A stretch of 6,763 nt of DNA from NCBI GenBank assembly GCA_017394765.1, contig JAFPXF010000020.1:1-6763 (forward strand). The letters run 5' to 3'. Positions 6,146 through 6,763 of this stretch are shown here, piece by piece. Positions within the stretch are counted from its first letter, which is position 1; each line of letters opens with the position of its first letter. The position numbers and the translations under genes were made by a program. Below the pieces are notes generated by a model. The model had not been told where the DNA came from. It did no database searches and worked only from the letters and a program-made list of their open reading frames with translations. Source of the DNA: Bacteroidales bacterium (GTDB lineage Bacteria > Bacteroidota > Bacteroidia > Bacteroidales > WCHB1-69).

Positions 6146-6173
6146 TTCATTAATTCCATATGAGGTAAAGTTT

Positions 6174-6272
6174 AGGGAACGATATACCTGTTCTTTCTCC
6201 GCTGCGCTACGAAAGCGGCAAAGCCGAGCGGACACAAGGACGAATGGAGAAAAGACCCCAACGGGGTCTCAT
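6174..6272 (+). repeat. Dispersed repeat B, copy 2
   Basis: This matches 1592-1694 from AGGGAACGATATACCT to GGGGTCTCAT, including the terminal hairpin AGACCCC (6253-6259)/GGGGTCT (6263-6269). The copy lies in the same orientation as copy 1. Unlike copy 1 it continues into a right arm that pairs back, so it looks like the more complete form of the element. Confidence 0.82.
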
Positions 6273-6492
6273 TTGCATCGCTCGAGCTTGCTCGCTTTCG
6301 TAGCACAGCGGAGAAAAGAGCCCAGGTCTTGACCTGCGGGGGCAAGTCATCCTCATTGCTACGACCCTGAAGGGGTCGCACAACAAGAATAACTGTACGA
6401 TTGTGCGACATCTTCGAAGTCGCTCCCTGCATAGTTACACATTTCCGCAGGTCAAGGCCTGCGGTTAAGCATATGCGACCTCTCCGAGGTCC
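6190..6492. repeat. Cluster of nested palindromes (REP/MITE-like non-coding element)
   Basis: The outer palindrome pairs 6194-6217 with 6293-6316 (24 bases, one mismatch), then 6218-6221 with 6288-6291 and CGAGCG 6225-6230 with 6279-6284, with the 7-bp AGACCCC hairpin of repeat B inside. A second large palindrome pairs 6323-6339 with 6445-6461 (17 bases, one T-G position). It contains CGACCC 6362-6367/6373-6378, TCGCACAA 6376-6383/TTGTGCGA 6401-6408, and GCGAC 6405-6409/GTCGC 6419-6423; its right arm also forms CCGCAGG 6445-6451/CCTGCGG 6458-6464 by itself. GACCTC 6477-6482/GAGGTC 6486-6491 follows. No open frame here looks like protein. This is the signature of a mobilised or REP-like palindromic unit, but no transposase is in the window. 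Confidence 0.7.
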
Positions 6493-6527
6493 TTGTGCCA
6501 GCTGCTATATCATTACCAAGATATTTT

Positions 6528-6613
6528 TGTTTATGTCACGAATTCCTTCAGAACCATAGCCACCCCCCAATAATTTCCGTTTTTTCCGTTCATTTCCGTT
6601 TTTTCCGTTATCA
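6528..6613 (+). repeat. Dispersed repeat A, copy 2
   Basis: The shared words TGTTTATGTCACGAA, CCTTCAGAA, CCATAGC-CACCCCCCA, TTTCCG and TTATCA appear in the same order as in 1512-1582. It includes the tandem duplication described at 6573-6609. No coding potential is seen. Confidence 0.7.
6573..6609. repeat. Tandem 18-bp duplication ATTTCCGTTTTTTCCGTT
   Basis: The 18-base unit occurs identically at 6573-6590 and 6592-6609, separated by one C (19-base period). It is the same word as in the inverted repeat at 1484-1576, with six instead of five Ts. Confidence 0.9.
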
Positions 6614-6694
6614 AAAATCCCTCACAACGTGACAATTTGTCACATATTTGTCGTGAATTCAGCAGTGGCGTGTCAGTTGGCACGCCATTTGTTG

Positions 6695-6702
6695 TAGATT
6701 TG
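6695..6702 (+). promoter_or_regulatory. Promoter-like -7 box (TAGATTTG) for a gene beyond the window
   Basis: TAGATTTG fits TAnnTTTG. TTG at 6677-6679 is a possible but close -33 box (15-base spacer) lying inside the TGGCGTG/CACGCCA stem (6666-6687). The A-rich sequence from 6730 to the end looks like a leader, so a + strand gene probably starts just past 6763. Confidence 0.45.
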
Positions 6703-6763
6703 TCGTAAGCCTTCGATGTGTGAAGGCGGAAAACGAAAAATATTAAAAACAAAAATAAAAAAA

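Larger units (their letters stand above)
5975..6763. other. 789-bp non-coding, repeat-rich region after the operon
   Basis: No credible gene on either strand. Contents in order: AT-rich spacer; small stem ATGCC (6035-6039)/GGCAT (6045-6049); terminator hairpin 6063-6098; CACGAATTA direct repeat (6127-6135 and 6137-6145); repeat B and palindrome cluster 6174-6492; repeat A copy 2 (6528-6613); stems GTGAC/GTCAC (6629-6643) and TGGCGTG/CACGCCA (6666-6687); promoter-like box 6695-6702; and an A-rich stretch to the window end that reads like the leader of a following + strand gene. Confidence 0.75.

Noticed and set aside
6172..6432. 86-codon minus-strand open frame in the palindrome cluster
   Set aside because: Its codons coincide with inverted-repeat arms and repeat B; no protein family is recognisable, and such frames are common artefacts of GC-rich repeats.
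6573..6609. CRISPR-like repetition of TTTCCG units
   Set aside because: Only two units with a one-base spacer, no spacer-sized unique segments and no cas genes.
6531..6752. 73-codon minus-strand open frame near the window end
   Set aside because: Made from repeat A, hairpins and a promoter-like box; no domain and no ribosome site.

Overview
The window looks like a Bacteroidales chromosome, most likely Prevotella or a close relative. Evidence: TAnnTTTG-type -7 promoter boxes, A-rich leaders with few Shine-Dalgarno sites, a BspA-like leucine-rich-repeat surface protein with the short 'NGQVV...LPTGIYIVNGKK' tail common in that group, and a PA14-containing GH3 glycosidase. All supported genes are on the + strand. 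The species is an inference.

Layout. (1) 2-1420: 3' part of a GC-rich GH3 glycosidase gene; its N-terminal catalytic barrel lies upstream of the window. (2) 1421-1702: AT-rich spacer with a terminator-like region, an 18-bp perfect inverted repeat built from TTTCCGTTTTTCCG, and the first copies of two dispersed repeats (A, then B). (3) 1703-1891: a headless GNAT acetyltransferase remnant joined directly to the end of repeat B. (4) 1892-2698: an 800-bp non-coding stretch with a -7 promoter box, a strongly structured segment ending in a T-run (candidate RNA, roughly 2066-2461), then the promoter and leader of the next gene. (5) 2699-5689 and 5735-5974: a probable two-gene operon encoding a 996-aa BspA-like exported protein and a 79-aa acidic small protein of unknown function. 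(6) 5975-6763: an 11-bp terminator-like hairpin, the second copy of repeat B extended into a ~300-bp cluster of nested palindromes, the second copy of repeat A with a tandem TTTCCG duplication, and a promoter-like box that probably drives a gene beyond the window.

How the parts fit. The GH3 gene belongs to polysaccharide breakdown and looks unrelated in function to the LRR operon. The LRR protein is probably cell-surface or secreted, and the small protein is co-transcribed with it. Repeats A and B occur on both sides of the RNA/LRR segment, in opposite order (A-B, then B-A) but the same orientation. The acetyltransferase remnant at the left junction suggests past rearrangement there.

The most promising unexplained items are the structured RNA candidate at 2066-2461, in which one 3' strand can pair with two different upstream strands, the palindrome cluster at 6190-6492, and the 79-aa partner of the LRR protein. 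No known defence system, CRISPR array, tRNA, rRNA or transposase is visible.
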